Assembly: GCA_963575745.1 (NCBI GenBank)
Contig: CAUYUJ010016357.1
Location: 256,917 to 282,492, forward strand
Source: Prorocentrum cordatum
Lineage: Eukaryota; Sar; Dinophyceae; Prorocentrales; Prorocentraceae
Length of the DNA: 25,576 bases
Reading direction: 5' to 3'
The position numbers and the translations under genes were made by a program. Positions 8,698-16,710 of this stretch are shown here, one piece after another. Position 1 is the first letter of the stretch. Each line of letters begins with the position of its first letter. The notes below the pieces were generated by a model. The model saw only the letters and a program-made list of their open reading frames with translations. It searched no databases and was not told the DNA's origin.

Positions 8698-8964
8698 TGA
8701 GGTATAAAGGATGGCGCTCCAGCAGCGCTTCCAACAATGATCTTAGTGAATGCTAATACCCATGGGGTCAGTTTCACAAAGACAACGTGCACTTAGCCAA
8801 AAGAAACAAACAACTGCAGAGGCATAAACTTCCGACGGTCCGCGCGGATTCTTCAGATCTGCGCTGGACTCCATCCCTGGCGCGCGGAGCGCGCCAGGGG
8901 CGGCGCCGCCAACAGTTTATGTGTATGACGTTGTTCCTTCGATTGGCGTACGAGACCTCCTTGC
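8698..8964. other. Unassigned sequence
   Basis: No recognised feature. A short hairpin, TGGCGCGCGGAGCGCGCCAG, lies at about 8878-8897, with complementary GGCGCGC and GCGCGCC arms. Confidence 0.35.
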
Positions 8965-9262
8965 CCCTTTCCCCCCTTCCCCCCCCCTCGCCCATATCCT
9001 CCTCCTCTTCCTCCCCGCCTCTTCTCCTCCTCCTCTCCTCCTCTCCTCCCTCCTCCTCCTCCTCCTCCTCCTCCTCCTCCCCCTCCCCCTCCCCCTCCCC
9101 CCCCCCTCCTCCCTCCTCCTCCTCTCCTGCTCTCCTCCTCCACTTCCTCCTCCTCCTCCTGCTTCTCATCCTCCTCCTCCTCCTCCGCCTCCTCCTCCTA
9201 CTCCTCCTCCTCCACTTCCTCCTCCTCCTCCTCCGCCTCCTGCTCCTCCTCCTCTTCTTCCA
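8965..9262 (+). repeat. (CTC/TCC)n pyrimidine array, about 300 bp
   Basis: Triplet CTC/TCC sequence with C-tract interruptions and some TTC, CGC and TGC units. It is one of the longest arrays in the window and reads as poly-Pro, Ser or Leu on the plus strand. Confidence 0.95.
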
Positions 9263-9430
9263 CAATTGCACAATATGAATACTCTCTCCTCCATCCCCTG
9301 ATGGCGTGCGGAAGATAGCGGGCACTCCTCAGCGTACTGATTTTCTACACACATGATGCACCCGAGTTGGGTATTCGCTTTTTGTTGTTAAAGGATGTTC
9401 TCGCTGAAGCGCGGGCTTCATGTTCGGGGT

Positions 9431-9588
9431 TCCGCTCGTTCCGAATCGTGCTCCCGCTGCAACGCTGGCCTCATTTCCGTGCGTCCGCTCGTTCCGAATC
9501 GTGCTCCCGCTGCAACGCTGGCCTCATTTCCGCGCTTCCGCTCGTTCCGAATCGTGCTCCCGCTGCAGCGCTGGCGTCATTTCCCGTG
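9431..9588 (+). repeat. 53-bp tandem repeat, three copies
   Basis: TCCGCTCGTTCCGAATCGTG begins at about 9431, 9484 and 9537. The rest of the unit is CTCCCGCTGCAACGCTGGC with CTCATTTCC. Because 53 is not a multiple of three, each copy is read in a different frame, so the long frame across it is not evidence of coding. Confidence 0.9.
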
Positions 9589-9880
9589 CCATGCCACGGC
9601 ATGCAATGCAATGCTAGGTTGCGTTCCGCTGCGCGGTACCATGCCTTCATCTGCAGCTGTCATATCCAGTGCTTAAGTGCCACGTCATGTTATGCCATGC
9701 TACGCTTTGATCTTCAACGCCATGCTATGCAATGCATGTTCGAGGCCGCTGTGCGATGCCATGCTTTGCGTTGCAAAGCTTAGTGGTGCAATTCTTCACT
9801 ACGCCACGCCACGCCATGCTGTGACATACTACGCTTTGCGGTGCTCTTCTGCGCCATGCCATGCCGTGCTCTACAATGCA
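9589..9880 (+). repeat. Degenerate ATGCC/ATGCT pentamer region
   Basis: ATGCCATGCTATGCAATGC-like phrases recur throughout with many substitutions. It looks like an older version of the pentamer array at 5870-6305. Confidence 0.65.
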
Positions 9881-10200
9881 TCGCGTACCCTTTCGGGATC
9901 ATTGCCCCGCTCGACATCCGACTGTGCAGGTAGAGAGGGTTCTACGCCATGGTAAGGGATGGGGAGGGGTAGGATGTCAGATATGACGCGAGCGCACCTA
10001 GCTTGCCCCCCCCTCGCCCCTCTCCGCGTCCCCCGCCGCCTCCCGGGAGGGTGGGGGGGAGGCGCGGGGGGGGGGGCAACACCAGGACGAGGACAACATC
10101 GTTGTTATTCGTGTTTGTTGTTCGATTTGCTCGGCATGTTTTCCTGCACCCCCCTCCCCAAACGGAAAACAAAACACAGCCGACGAGTAGCGAGACGGTA
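9881..10200. other. Unassigned sequence with C- and G-tracts
   Basis: Contains a C-rich tract at about 10003-10045 and a G-rich tract at about 10047-10077, which are partly complementary (for example GCCTCCCGGGAGGGTGGGGG). No gene is recognised. Confidence 0.4.
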
Positions 10201-10202
10201 CA

Positions 10203-10646
10203 TCGACAAAACGTTGCACCACCTGGGCGACGATCAAACATGGGTCTCACTCGAGATGGCGTAGTGACCTTACGCGGCGGCTTACGCAGGCCGCCTGCGC
10301 AGCAAGCTGCGCTGGAGACGAGGGCGCTGACGCGCGAGCTGACGCGGGCAGCTAACGCGCCAATGTCGGCGCAGACCCCGTTTTGTTTGCGCTGCTCATC
10401 TGGCGCGGACAATCAATCGCATCTCCGTTCTATAAGCGTTTGTTTCCCACCCCCTCCCCCCGATCATAACATTGGGCTCAGTCCTTGCTGGTCGAAGCAG
10501 CTAGGTGGTGCAACATTTTGCTGGGAGCCCCCGGGCGGCCCAAGGGCTCCCCGCCATGCACCCGATATTATAAGATCGGGGAGAAGGGGGAGAAAGAGCG
10601 ATGCAGTATAGGTGCCAATGCGTAACAAAAATGGTGCAACATTTTG
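10203..10646. repeat. TGGTGCAACATTTTG repeats with two small stem-loops
   Basis: TGGTGCAACATTTTG occurs directly repeated at about 10506-10520 and 10632-10646. A near-match in the opposite orientation, CAAAACGTTGCACCACCT, is at about 10206-10223. Between the direct repeats lie two inverted repeats. GGGAGCCC (10523) pairs with GGGCTCCC (10544), and CCCGAT (10561) pairs with ATCGGG (10575) across an AT-rich loop. This may be a small mobile-element remnant; no family is recognised. Confidence 0.5.
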
Positions 10647-10906
10647 TCTACGTACGGGAATACATCGATAATCTCTGAGATCCGGCGCTTGCGGAGGATG
10701 TCTCCGCTACACGCAAGAGGCACCCTTGGCAAGAGTAACCTTTGGTGCGCGGCCGAGGGGGATCATTTTGGGGGACACCGTCAGGCAAGCCGCTGCTAGC
10801 GCATCGCATTCGGCGATCTGGAGGTCCCACAGTGGGCTCGCACCAAAGGTCCCTCTGGCGAAAGGTCACTATGACGTCTGGCCGAATGTCTTCGGCGCCG
10901 CGGCCT
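10647..10906. other. Unassigned sequence
   Basis: No recognised feature. A short inverted match, CCTTTGGTGCG at about 10738 and CGCACCAAAGG at about 10840, brackets about 100 bp. Confidence 0.35.
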
Positions 10907-10975
10907 TCTCACAGCGTTCCAGAACGCCCTGAGAGCGTTCCCGAGCGCTTTGGAACGGCCTTATCCTCGTCCTAT
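10907..10975 (+). repeat. Solo arm of inverted-repeat family E
   Basis: CTCACAGCGTTCCAGAACGC continuing into GAGCGTTCCCGAGCGCTTTG follows the left arm of the element at 11191-11672 with small gaps. It ends in TTATCCTCGTCC where that element enters its CTC array. No partner arm is seen nearby, so it is a lone or split end. Confidence 0.55.
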
Positions 10976-10990
10976 AGCCCCATCTGGTAG

Positions 10991-11190
10991 ATGCCTCCTG
11001 GGGTCCGAGTAGATGAGGTCAAAGGATCGCGCCGCATCGCCAGTGCATCGGCGATGCATCAGCGACGTCGGCGACGCATCGGCGTTGCCGGCGTTGAGAA
11101 AGTAGCGCCCCACATCCAGCCGCGTCGCCGATGCATCAGCGATGCGGCGCGATCCTCCACCCGTCTGCTCCGACCCCACCTGGGAGGCCT
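10991..11190. mobile_element. Palindromic element family D, copy 1 (200 bp)
   Basis: The left arm starts ATGCCTCCTGGGGTCCGAGT and continues AAAGGATCGCGCCGCATCGC. The right arm reads back as AGGCCTCCCAGGTGGGGTCG, then GAGGATCGCGCCGCATCGC. Arms of more than 60 bp surround a centre rich in GATGCATCGGCGA. A second copy at 20199-20378 has the same order of parts. It lies directly between a solo arm and a full copy of family E. Non-coding; a foldback-type transposable element is the most likely identity. Confidence 0.7.
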
Positions 11191-11250
11191 AAATTCCCAC
11201 AACACTCCAGAGAGCCTTCCGAGCGTTCCGGAGCGCTCTGGCACGGACTG

Positions 11251-11315
11251 CTCCTCCTCCTCCTCCTCCTCCTCCTCCTCCTCCTCCTCCTCCTCCTCCT
11301 CCTCCTCCTCCTCCC
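11251..11315 (+). repeat. (CTC)n array in the left arm of element E
   Basis: About 21 uninterrupted CTC units. Confidence 0.97.
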
Positions 11316-11497
11316 CGTCTGAGGGGCCGCCGGGGCCGCCCGCGACGGGCGGGGCCGCGGGCCCGCTCGCCGGGCACGCCGGCGGCCCTGGCCACGCGGT
11401 CAGCCGTGGCCTGCAGAGCCTCGCGCGGGGGGGGGGCGTCTTCGGGCGGCGGTCGCTGCCCGGGGGCCGGGCTTTGCCTCCGACGTTGGGCGGAGCA

Positions 11498-11612
11498 GGA
11501 GGAGCAGGAGGAGGAGCAGGAGGAGGAGGAGGAGGAGGAGGAGGAGCAGGAGGAGCAGGAGGAGGAGGAAGAGCAGGAGGAGGAGCAGGAGGAGGGCGAG
11601 GGGGAAGCGGAG
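11498..11612 (+). repeat. (GGA/GCA)n array in the right arm of element E
   Basis: GGA units with regular GCA interruptions (GGAGGAGCAGGAGGA). It is the complement-type partner of the (CTC)n array at 11251-11315. Confidence 0.93.
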
Positions 11613-11716
11613 GAGTCCGTTCCAGAGCGCTCCGGAACGCTCGGAAGTCTCTCCGGAATGCTGTAAGAATCCGCCGACCCCAGAGGCGTGTGCGATATCC
11701 TTCTGCGTTTTCATAC

Positions 11717-12870
11717 ACCCCCGACCCTACGATTTCTCGCCCAACAACAACCCATACCCCCCACCTGGCCCCCACCTGGCCACCACCCCCCCACGACATC
11801 CCCAGGCCTCTGGGCTCTGTTCTTGGGACCCCCGACCCTACGATTTCTCGCCCAAAAACGACCCATACCCCCACCTGGCCCCCACCTGGCCACCACCCCC
11901 CCCACGACGTCCCCAGGCCTCTGGGCTCTGTTCTTGAGACCCCCGACCCTGCGATTTTTCGCCCAAAAACAACCCATACCCCCCACCTGGCGCCCACCTG
12001 GCCACCACCCCCCCAGGACATCCCCAGGCCTCTGGGCTCTCTTCTTGGGGCCCCCGACCCTACGATTTCTCGCCCAATAACAACCCATACCCCCCACCTG
12101 GCCCCCACCTGGCCACCACCCCCCCCACGACATCCCCAGGCCTCTGGGCTCTGTTCTTGGGACTCCCGACCCGACGATTTGTTGCCTAAAAACAACCCAT
12201 ACCCCACCGCCCCTCACCTGGCCACCACCCCCCCACGACATCCCCAGGCCTCTGGGCTGTGTTCTTGGGACCCCCGACCCTACGATTTCTCGCCCAATAA
12301 CAACCCAGACCCCTCACCTGGCCCCCACCTGGCCACCACCCCCCCACGACTTGAGACCCCCGACCCTACGATTTCTCGCCCAAAAACAACCCAGACCCCC
12401 CACCTGGCTTCACCTGGCCACCACCCCCCCACGACGTCCCCAGGCCTCTGGGCTCTGTTCTTGGGACCCCCGACCCCACGATTTCTCGCCCAAAAACGAC
12501 CAACGCCCCCCACCTAGCCCCCACCTGGCCCCGACACCCCCAGGCCTCTGGGCTCTGTTCTTCGGACCCCCGACCCCACGATTTCTCACCCAAAAACGAC
12601 CAACGCCCCCCACCTGGCACCCACCTGGCCCCGACACCCTCAGGCCTCTGGGCTCTGTTCTTGCCGACCCCTACGATTTCTCGCACAAAAACGACCAACG
12701 CCCCTCACCTGGCCCCCACCTGGCCACGACACCCCCACGCCTCTGGGCTCTGTTCTTGAGACCCCCGCTCTGGGCTCTGTTTCTGGGACCCCCGGACCCA
12801 CGATTCTCGCCAAATCAAACCAAGGCCCGCCACCTGGCCCCACCTGGCCCCCACACCCCCCGGCCTCTGG
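11717..12870 (+). repeat. 111-bp satellite, 11 units, running into an assembly gap
   Basis: GATTT of the phrase CCTACGATTTCTCGCCCA occurs at 11731, 11842, 11953, 12064, 12176, 12284, 12370, 12480, 12580, 12675, with a worn copy near 12802. The first four intervals are exactly 111 and later ones vary from 86 to 127. Units carry CACCTGGCCCCCACCTGGCC and CCCCAGGCCTCTGGGCTCTG. Since 111 is 37 codons, all frames stay open for hundreds of residues, which produces false ORFs. Copies degrade toward the right, and the array may be longer than shown because it ends at the gap. Confidence 0.93.
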
Positions 12871-12970
12871 NNNNNNNNNNNNNNNNNNNNNNNNNNNNNN
12901 NNNNNNNNNNNNNNNNNNNNNNNNNNNNNNNNNNNNNNNNNNNNNNNNNNNNNNNNNNNNNNNNNNNNNN
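12871..12970. other. Assembly gap (100 N)
   Basis: Exactly 100 N, the customary placeholder for a gap of unknown size. The satellite enters it from the left and a truncated family B element leaves it on the right. Confidence 0.99.
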
Positions 12971-13004
12971 CCAAATCCCCCCTGTACGGGGACAGGCCCG
13001 ACTT
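12971..13004 (+). mobile_element. TIR element family B, copy 3 (one end only)
   Basis: The reverse complement reads AAGTCGGGCCTGTCCCCGTA followed by CAGGGGGGATTTGG, matching the ends of the copies at 7856 and 14515. The remainder is lost in the gap. Confidence 0.65.
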
Positions 13005-13039
13005 AAGCCAAGGCGGCACTCCGAGGAGGAGATGAGAAG

Positions 13040-13190
13040 GAGAAGGTCTTCTCAGAAGGCGGCGGGACTTCTCAGAAGCCCTCGCGCCCTCTGAGAGGTC
13101 TTCTTTGCTTTCGGAGAAGGCTTGGGATACTTCTCAGAAGGCTGGAGGACTTCCGAGCATTCTGAGAATGCCCGCCCCTTCTCACTTCCC
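13040..13190. repeat. Degenerate CTTCTCAGAAG palindrome cluster
   Basis: CTTCTCAGAAGGC, CTTCTCAGAAGCC, TTCTCAGAAGGC and ATTCTGAGAATG recur over 150 bp. The core TTCTCAGAA is nearly self-complementary, so units can pair with themselves or with each other. Confidence 0.65.
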
Positions 13191-13209
13191 GCGCTCGCTC
13201 GCCGCCGAA

Positions 13210-13350
13210 CGTACCCATAACGCTACCCCTCACTCGTTCTCGCCTTTTGGAGCCTCCTAGGAGACTCTCGTCGCCACCACTGGATTCGCCTCGAAATCCT
13301 GGTCATAACGCACCCCGGAAGAGGTCCAGGGAGTAGTGGCATCGGTACCT
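13210..13350 (-). mobile_element. TIR element family A, copy 5
   Basis: Inverted orientation, from CGTACCCATAACGCTACCCC to GTAGTGGCATCGGTACCT. The core GCCACCACTGGATTCGCCTC continues as GAAATCCTGGTCATAACGCA, as in the other copies. Length 141 bp, the same as copy 1. Confidence 0.72.
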
Positions 13351-14164
13351 ATTGTTTTTTCCATGTGCCAGCTGGGACCGCTTAGACCAGCCGCGACCGA
13401 TCAGACTGCCACTTGCTCTTCCCTCCGCGCAGCAGTTCATGCTTCAGACACGTGCTGATCGTTCGCACCGCAGCGGATATCTAGTTTTGAAAACAGGCCC
13501 AGGCGGTTGCACAGCGGCCATCAGCGCGTGCGGCTATCTTTGGGGTCTTCTTTCGGTCCGCTTGGACCTTCCCAGGGTGCTCTCTAGGGGCTCTCTTGGG
13601 CCATCCTGCGGTGCTCTCGGGCCGCCTGGCGCCTTCGGCGGCCATCTTGTGCGGGCCTGATCTGGACCGTCTGAGGGACCCCCGGGGCTCTTGAGGGACC
13701 TCTTTGGGCTCGTCAGGGAGCAGGAGGCTGCTGGCACTGCAGTCGCAGCCCGGTGCCAGCTGCAGGCTGCGGGCAGCCTCCCCGTGCAGCCTGGTCCAGC
13801 CTGGGCCGGAGGCGCGGGCGGCAGGGCCCCAAGCGGAACATCTGCACCAGAGTGTCTGCAACGGCTCCCTGCCACTCCTCTCTGAGAAAGAGTCTGAGTG
13901 GCACTTGATTTGGCAGCCCAGCTGCTTTTTTTGGAGTTCAAAGGAACCAGAAGAAATTATACACCGGTTTCAGTGGGCTGATTCCCGCGACGTGTCGTTG
14001 ACGCAATTGGGATTTCAGCGAGACGCGGCCTGTGCGCCCGACTGTCCGATGACACCAGAGCTTCGAGTTTCAGTCCAAGCCGGACTTGCGGCTCCAAAGC
14101 AGGTGCTCTGTCCAGGAGCTCCTGCCGCCGGTCCGGGGCCAGCCGGAATCAGTGCACGAGCGTT
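13351..14164. other. Unassigned sequence with weak coding potential
   Basis: No gene is recognised. A plus-strand frame covers 13704-14375 but begins at a TTG and ends inside the dispersed repeat at 14165. Its middle part has a mixed composition (for example EKESEWHLIWQPS) and no known motif. The interval 13550-13700 contains the GGCCATCTTG/GGGCTCTCTTGG type of degenerate repeat described at 17450-19350. Confidence 0.4.
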
Positions 14165-14300
14165 CAGTCAGGAGGGGAAAAACACACACAGACACAATTC
14201 ATCGTCCACTCCCAGGAAAATATGGGAAAATATGGAAGTAGGGGGGGGAAGACAAAAACTCAGAAAATATAGGAAAATATGGGGAATCCTTTTATTTGTG
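14165..14300 (+). repeat. Dispersed repeat F, copy 2
   Basis: This is the plus-strand counterpart of 6415-6541. It contains CAGGAGGGGAAAAACACACA and several AAAATATGGGAAAATATGG phrases, ending in GGGGAATCCTTTTATTTGTG. A GGGCCGAGGCCTTCCTTTC phrase is repeated just downstream at about 14341 and 14395. Confidence 0.6.
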
Positions 14301-14514
14301 TGTATTTATGTGTGTGTGTGTCCCAGGGCCCCTTCATTCAGGGCCGAGGCCTTCCTTTCAAACCAAAAAAAATGAAATATACAAAGAAAAGAAAGGGCCG
14401 AGGCCTTCCTTTCGAGTGGAGTGGTTCCAGTGCCAGTCTGCAGCGCCTGGTGCGTTCCGGGCGGACGCGGCAGGAGCGTGCGCGTGGATGGCTCGGGGCT
14501 CCAGCTCGTGCTTG

Positions 14515-14797
14515 AAGTCGGGCCCGTTCCTCTACAGGAGGTATTTTCAAATATAGTTTAGAACAACTATGGGGACGACGATTTTTGAATATTTGTTGAT
14601 CATTTTGGATAATTGTTTGAGTATGTATGATTTTTCATAAAAGAGTTAAACAAACAGTTAAACAAATAGTTAAACAAATAGTCAAACAACTAGTCTGGGG
14701 ACTATTTTTTTAGTATTCGTTTGACCATTTCGGAATATGTTTCGAGTATCTTTTATTTGTCGTCGAGAACCCCCTTGTAGGGGGACACGCCCTACTT
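14515..14797 (+). mobile_element. TIR element family B, copy 2 (long, AT-rich interior)
   Basis: The left end is AAGTCGGGCCCGTTCCTCTA followed by CAGGAGG. The right end reads back as AAGTAGGGCGTGTCCCCCTA followed by CAAGGGGG. The interior is strikingly AT-rich for this window. It contains about four copies of a 12-bp unit, GTTAAACAAATA, at 14644-14690. It also has two direct copies of a longer phrase, TTGATCATTTTGGATAATTG and TTGACCATTTCGGAATATG. A related phrase lies in copy 1. Length about 283 bp; no protein. Confidence 0.7.
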
Positions 14798-15280
14798 GAC
14801 TCTTGCTATCTCCGTCCGCCTGGCAGGAGCTGCTGTCGCACTCCGACGAGGCTGCGCAGGTGGCAGGGGATGGCGGGGGTACCGAGTGAGGCATGAGGAG
14901 GTGGAGGTGAGGTGGACCTTTACCTGTTCACACACGGCCTCGTCGACCGCAGCAAGCAGGAATCATCTTGCAAGGCGGCGAAAGTGTTGCCACCACCCAG
15001 TCGTGCTCTCTCATATTAGCAGTGCTTCGATTGGGAGTCTGAGCCCTTTCATCCATGCCTGACTGCTCCAAGCTAAGCTAGGGCGAAGTGGGGCCACCGT
15101 AAGCTAAGCCAGTCTGCGCTTGGCAGGAGCCAAGCTGGGGCAAACCGCTGCCTTGCACACGTGAACGAACCAAGGTGTCTGGCGACAGACATTCGCGACA
15201 GAAGCTCGCAAAGCCTAGCAATTACATCAAAGTCGGGCGACCAGGCGTGAGCGGACACACTGTCGCCAGCCGTCAGCAAG
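14798..15280. other. Unassigned sequence
   Basis: No recognised gene or repeat family. The short phrase AAGCTAAGC occurs at about 15070 and 15101, recalling the GCTAA pentamers at 6175-6305. Confidence 0.35.
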
Positions 15281-15283
15281 CTG

Positions 15284-15563
15284 ATGAGGAAGAAGGAGGA
15301 GGAGGAGAAGGAGGAGGAGGAGGAAGAGAAGGAGGAGGAGGAGGAGCAGGAGGAGGACGAGGAGGAGCAGGAGGAGGAGGGAGGAGGCTGAGGAGAAGGA
15401 GGAGGAGGAGAGGAGCAAGAGGAGAGGAAACGAGAGAGGAGGAAGAGGAAGAAGCAGGAGGATAGGAGGAGGAGGAGGAGGAGCAAGAGGAGGAGGGAGG
15501 AGGACGAGGAGGAGGAGCAGGAGGAGGAGCAGGAGGAGGAGGAGGAGGAGGAGGAGGAGGAGG
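15284..15563 (+). repeat. (GGA/GAG)n purine array, about 280 bp
   Basis: GGA and GAG units with GCA and AGA interruptions. It faces a TCC array beginning at about 15739, so the two could pair as a large stem around about 175 bp of complex sequence. Confidence 0.95.
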
Positions 15564-15738
15564 ACATGATGGAAATTGTAGCACGTCATCTGTCGACGTG
15601 TCTGGGTGCGCGAGGGTCGGTCCGGCAGGCGGAGGGCGCCGGCCCTGCTGCCGACGAGGGCCTGGAGCAGGCGCTGCAGAGCCTGGAGGCCTGGGGCTGA
15701 CGCTGGAACGCAGCAGGGCAGTCGGGCTCTTCTCCATC

Positions 15739-15960
15739 CCTCCTCCTCCTCCTGTTCGCTGTCCGCTGCTGGTTTCGGGGTCGAGATCGACGCAGCCACC
15801 CCTCCTCCTCCTCCTCCCTCCTCCTCCTCCTCCTCCTCCTCCTTCCTCCTCCTCCTCCTCCCCTCCTCTCCCTCTCCTCCTCCATCTCTCCTCTCCTCCT
15901 CCTCCTCCTCCTCCTCCTCCTCCTCCTCCTCCTCCTCCTCCTCCTCCCTCCTCCCTCCCC
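15739..15960 (+). repeat. (TCC/CTC)n pyrimidine array with embedded 50-bp module, copy 1
   Basis: TCC/CTC triplets, interrupted at 15752-15801 by a complex segment, GTTCGCTGTCCGCTGCTGGT continuing TTCGGGGTCGAGATCGACGC. That segment recurs at about 17001-17055 and 17193-17243, each time between TCC arrays. The array ends directly before the coding candidate and could serve as a polypyrimidine tract for its splice acceptor. Confidence 0.9.
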
Positions 15961-16710
15961 TCCTCTTCGAGTGCTACTCAGAGTTCAGAGTTGCTCACGG
16001 AGACCGAGAGAACGACACGTTCCCTTCTTGAATCAGTGGTGGATTCAAGCAAGGCAGTCTCGACGACTACTCCGAGAGCAACGAATATCGATTCACATCT
16101 TTCAGTTTCTTCAGATATTGATTCACTGCTTGCAGTGTCGTCAGAGACACGTGAGCCAAGCAGGGAGGCCCAGGCCGCAGCATACAAACCTCTGAGTATT
16201 TGGAAAGAGAGAATGACGGCATCGTCATCATCTCGTTCTATCCCACCTCCATCGCCATCCTGTTCCTCCAGATCCCCGTGGACCCTGAGGCCCTTGAGGA
16301 GTATTTCGCCGACCCCGAGGATTGCGCCCAGGAGTCCTCAGAGGTTATCTTCTGCATCCCAGAGGCCCTTGAGGAGTATTTCGCCGACGGCGCCGATTGC
16401 CCCCAGGAGCCCACAGATGATATCTTCAGGTTCGCAGAGGCCCTTGAGGAGTATTTCTACGCCCCCAACGATTGCCCCCAGGAGCTCCAGTAGTTTTTTA
16501 GGCCCGATGGAAGTAGGAGAGGAGGTGAGAAAGGCGGCGGATAGGTACATTCAGAGGCATGGGGGGGAGGCTGAAATCGGTCTTACCCTTCCCCAGAAAT
16601 TAGCTGTGGAAAGATTTCTGTCGGCCCAGGGAATCCCCAGGGACTCGGCGCGTTGGGAGGCCCTGTTTAGGAGCAGGCATGTTCAGGCTATGGTTCAGCG
16701 AATAGGGTGA
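15961..16710 (+). CDS. Candidate coding exon, Ser/Thr-rich with three 25-residue repeats; unknown protein
   Basis: This is the most convincing coding sequence in the window, though I do not recognise the protein. The frame reads to TGA at 16708-16710 and gives 249 residues from 15961; the 5' limit is not a real start. Residues 1-109 are Ser/Thr-rich, with the related phrases IDSHLSVSS and IDSLLAVSS. Residues 110 to about 180 are three repeats of 25 residues beginning RPLRSIS (75 bp apart at 16288, 16363 and 16438). Residues 183-249 are complex and charged, with GEEVRKAADRYIQRHGG and QKLAVERFLSAQGIP. Between repeats at least six differences are synonymous in this frame (ACC/ACG, GCG/GCC, AGT/AGC, CCT/CCA, TCT/TCA, TCC/TCG), which suggests selection on this reading. 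A TCC array followed by AG at 15970-15971 resembles an acceptor, and GGGTGAGG at 16705 resembles a donor. The exon may therefore not end at the TGA. Confidence 0.5.
   Translation, partial: SSSSATQSSELLTETERTTRSLLESVVDSSKAVSTTTPRATNIDSHLSVSSDIDSLLAVSSETREPSREAQAAAYKPLSIWKERMTASSSSRSIPPPSPSCSSRSPWTLRPLRSISPTPRIAPRSPQRLSSASQRPLRSISPTAPIAPRSPQMISSGSQRPLRSISTPPTIAPRSSSSFLGPMEVGEEVRKAADRYIQRHGGEAEIGLTLPQKLAVERFLSAQGIPRDSARWEALFRSRHVQAMVQRIG

Larger units (their letters stand above)
11191..11672. mobile_element. Palindromic element family E with triplet arrays inside its arms
   Basis: The first 60 bp (11191-11250) and the last 60 bp (11613-11672, reverse strand) agree at about 50 positions without a gap, including the identical stretch CTTCCGAGCGTTCCGGAGCG. 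Inside the left arm lies (CTC)n and inside the right arm (GGA/GCA)n, which are themselves complementary. The potential stem therefore reaches roughly 150-170 bp each side of a GC-rich loop at about 11316-11495. Confidence 0.7.

Noticed and set aside
8005-8740. Long open frames with Thr-His, Cys-Val, Pro or Ser runs
   Set aside because: They arise from (CA)n and pyrimidine arrays that stay open in most frames; no complex sequence suggests a protein.
11059-12517. Open frames of 380-508 residues
   Set aside because: They are produced by the 111-bp satellite and GGA/CTC arrays; frames are open on both strands, and the array spacing breaks to 86-127 bp without regard to frame.
11717-12870. Regular repeats considered as a CRISPR array
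   Set aside because: The whole 111-bp unit repeats with no unique spacers, and the host is a eukaryote.
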